A DNA stretch of 51,257 bases. It comes from Ectocarpus siliculosus. Its lineage: Eukaryota > Sar > Phaeophyceae > Ectocarpales > Ectocarpaceae. The translations under genes and the position numbers were made by a program. The notes under the pieces are model-generated. The model did not search any database and had not been told where the DNA came from. It saw nothing but the letters and a program-made list of their open reading frames with translations. Shown piece after piece: positions 48,401-51,257 of this stretch. The first letter of the stretch is position 1; each line of letters opens with the position of its first letter. The stretch covers positions 183,388-234,644 of the forward strand of contig FN647968.1 in NCBI GenBank assembly GCA_000310025.1, read 5' to 3'.

Positions 48401-51257
48401 CAGGTCAGCTTGAGCTCGCCCCCGCACCCCAAGCACACCCGAAACAAGCGTCGAGCATCTGGAAACGGTTATTGAGCTACTGCCTTGTTACACTACCTTG
48501 TAACTCGGACAACATTCCACAGCCTCCTCCTTTCCCTAATATAAGGTAGAGCTACGCTCAGCCGCCTGCTTATTTCTTAGCTTTGCGTCACGCGGCCATG
48601 GGAACATTGCTGCTGCCTGTGCTCAATTATCAATGGTGCCGGAGGTGGAGTGTGATGGTATGCATGCACATGCTGGTATACATGCACATGTGTCGGTAGA
48701 GAGACCAGGTGGCGTGGGTTGGGGAGGGGTTCACGAATCAATGTCGTTGCACATGCTCTACTATTATTTCGGTGTCTCTAAACCGGGACATGTTGATGTT
48801 TTCAACAATCGTAACTGGGGTGATAGACCCCCAAGCCAGTAGCGGTGTACCAAGTTTAGAAGGAGCGCCCCCCCCGAAAAGGATGCACGGTGTATATGAA
48901 AGTGCCCTCGCACCAAAAAAGCAAAGTGTCCCCCCGACGCCCTCCCTTGTTGCTACTATTGAATAATTGGTGACCAGCGGAAGACTCATCAATACTGCAA
49001 TCTAAGGAGAGCCTCGAGAAAAAATATAATTTTCATCAATTAGATAAATAGTCCCCGAAACTACAAACAAAACAACGGCACTACTTCTGTACAGTCCCTC
49101 GCGTTGGCAGCAGGAAAATCTGCAATATGTAGGTGGGCGTGAACTTTCAGAGCGCTTGCTGAAATGTACTTGGCTGGAGGTAAATCTAGACTTCGCGCTG
49201 TCAGAGTACAAGCAAGCGGGTTTCTTTCGTGTCGGTGTCTTTCTCTCCTCCATCGGGGGAAAAAAAATACGAACGTGTGCGTGCATTGAAAGTACGAGCT
49301 GCGCTGCCGTTTCTGCTTGGCCGCGATCGACGAGAAACAAAATGATCCATCTAAGCAACACTAGTCTACATGTATCCCCAAAGTGTCACAATGCCCTTGC
49401 CTTAGGACGCTGCTCCTGCTTCGGGGAAGAGAGGGTCCCGTTCGCTGCTTCGTCTTTCCTGAAGGGAAGCTTGAAGCCGACACATGGCCGCTGAGGAGCG
49501 AAGCACGCCAGAAAGACGCACAGCTTCGTCCCCCAACCGTGCTAAAGAGATGGTTTCTTGTAGCTTGAACTACAAATATTTGCACTGCGAACGCCACAAG
49601 CTAAAAAAAGCGGCGCGTTCAAGCGCTGCGCACGGATTGCATGGCAGCACTTCTCATACGCTTCCCAGTCATCCGTTTGTGTGAGGCTGGGTTGCGCGCC
49701 ACACAGAGTCAGCAGCCAAGCAAAAACGGGAGACATATCGAAGCAGGGACGTACAGCGGACGACATGTATATCCCCCAGTAACACGAGGTCATGTATGTG
49801 CATATTTCATTTACTCCAGGATTCAACATTGTGTACAACGGATCAGCCGTATTTTTCGCTTCTGTTCAGCGGTATTGTTAGTTGGAATGCGGGGCGACTG
49901 CAGAGGGCTTCAAAACAAATTGGCCAACATACACTACGAGCGAATCTCAACTAAAACTACAGCAACTGCTTCCTTCTGATGCCAAGACTGGCACGACCAC
50001 CGTGAACCAAACGCGCACCCTGCACACCCTACTATCTCCCATCTGACACAACATCCCGGGTTTCCAAGTCTTGACGCAGTATCAGATGCATACGCTTGAC
50101 AGACGGAGACACCAGCACGCGGACTGGATACCCAGCCATGGCCGCGTCCTGTGGCCGAACAAAACGAAAAAAATCGATCAATACATGCTGATCACCAGCC
50201 CAACACCTCCAGAAAAAAAAAAAGGGGTGGACTTGTCTAGCGGAACGAGGGCACGAGGACTACATAAAACAACCCATAACACAACCCGTAACACCAAGCA
50301 CAGAGTCGCCACTTCACCAACACGCCTGCTGCGGAAAAACAAGTCGAACAACGTACGGGGGGGCCAAACACGCACAAACCAGCCACGGCGCTCGGGCGTG
50401 TTTCTTTCGCTATTTACACGGGCGGAAGAATGACACAACACACAAATCCCACCCAGCAGTGCCTAAACAACTGTGAAAAAATATGAACAACGTGTGTCAA
50501 GAGCCCGGGCACCTCTATCCATGGGCGGATTATTGTTCCATGGTTTTGCCGGATGTACAATACAAAAAAACGCCGCAAATACCGAGTCGCTGCCTCCTTC
50601 CAAAGCCAACCCCCACTCAAGGACGCCGCACACAACCTATCGACCACCAACACGAAGGGTGGGTCTCAAACAAAACCAGGGCTACATAGTCGCCAAAACG
50701 AAGCAGCGCAGCCTACCCCCGCGCAAAAAAAACATTTTATTTCTTGCGTTCAGAGACGGGGCCCGTGTATCGCCCCCCCCCCCCCCCCCCCCTTGGGGGG
50801 AAACGGGGATTTTTAAGAAAGAATAATTTTTTCCCTTCTTTCCACCCCCCCCCCCCTCCGGAAGATCAAAAAACACCTTAAACCCCCAAGGGGGGGGGGA
50901 AGGAAGGGGGGGCCGGGAACGGAAAAAAAAAAAAAACCAGGGGGGGGAAACAAAAAAGGGGGGGGGAAACCCCCGCGAAGGGAACCCCCAGGGCCCCCTT
51001 TCCGGAATGAAATATCCCGCCCAATCCCCTGGCCCCCTTTTCCAACAAAAAGGGTTGGGCCCGGCTTTTTCGGTCTGAAAAAGGGAGGGCCCGGGAAGAA
51101 AACCGGGACCCACCGGGGAGGGGAAGCCCTTTTTTGGCGGAAAAAAGCGTTTCCAAGGAAAACCGTTTAATCCCCCCCGCGGGCCAAGGAAAAAAAAATT
51201 TAACCCAACCGGGCCTAAAAAAAAGGGGGGGAAAAATGGGGTGCGGAAAAAAACCAC
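45500..51257. other. Region without a supportable gene; ends in poor sequence
   Basis: Short open frames on both strands, none with domain, signal or splice support. There is a 17-18 base G run near 45700. About 47460-47650 and 50765-51257 consist of alternating inflated homopolymers, typical of low-quality reads; the last stretch fits the end of a contig. Frames there are artefacts. Confidence 0.5.

Noticed and set aside
50682-51257. 191-codon minus-strand open frame rich in Phe, Pro and Gly
   Set aside because: Product of inflated homopolymers at the window end.

Overview
The window looks like nuclear DNA of a multicellular photosynthetic stramenopile, most likely a brown alga close to Ectocarpus. 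This is inferred from content: genes of short exons split by long GT-AG introns, mid-range GC, many (GA)n, (CT)n and (TTG)n tracts, a plant-like CUL1, and a secreted protein built from Notch-type LNR and WSC domains. There is no operon structure. Several stretches of inflated homopolymers (about 11.80-12.18 kb, 47.46-47.65 kb and the last 500 bases) look like poor Sanger base calls, so some single-base lesions may be draft errors.

Layout. 1-5.07 kb: one secretory-type first exon with broken frame (1380-1683), a tRNA-like sequence (1976-2047, minus), and a decayed non-LTR retrotransposon (about 2.64-4.77 kb). 5.07-13.60 kb: sixteen exons of a CUL1-type cullin. They run from the cullin repeats through the cullin homology domain to the neddylated C-terminus and end in the canonical YLA-stop. 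The first ~100 residues are missing, and the copy carries an in-frame TAG, indels and a missing donor. Several introns hold private ~90-110 bp minisatellites. 13.6-21.15 kb: no gene I can support. 21.15-35.39 kb: an 18-exon gene (564 codons when spliced) for a secreted protein: signal peptide, LNR-LNR-WSC, LNR-LNR-WSC, WSC. The repeated half comes from a very recent in-frame tandem duplication of about 4.8 kb of genomic DNA, introns included. 35.4-37.2 kb: a retrotransposon 3' fragment and a relic of one of the duplicated introns. 37.25-38.24 kb: a foldback-like element made of TCATGA-core repeats with terminal inverted repeats. 39.47-42.87 kb: a satellite array of about 26 units of ~130 bp. 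43.1-45.4 kb: possible exons of a minus-strand membrane-protein gene with a local ~315 bp duplication. 45.5-51.26 kb: nothing supportable.

How the genes relate: the cullin would be the scaffold of an SCF ubiquitin ligase, and the LNR-WSC protein would act outside the cell, probably at the carbohydrate-rich wall. I see no functional link between them. The main theme is recent local duplication at every scale: 17 bp, 55-110 bp, 315 bp, 4.8 kb, satellite and foldback.
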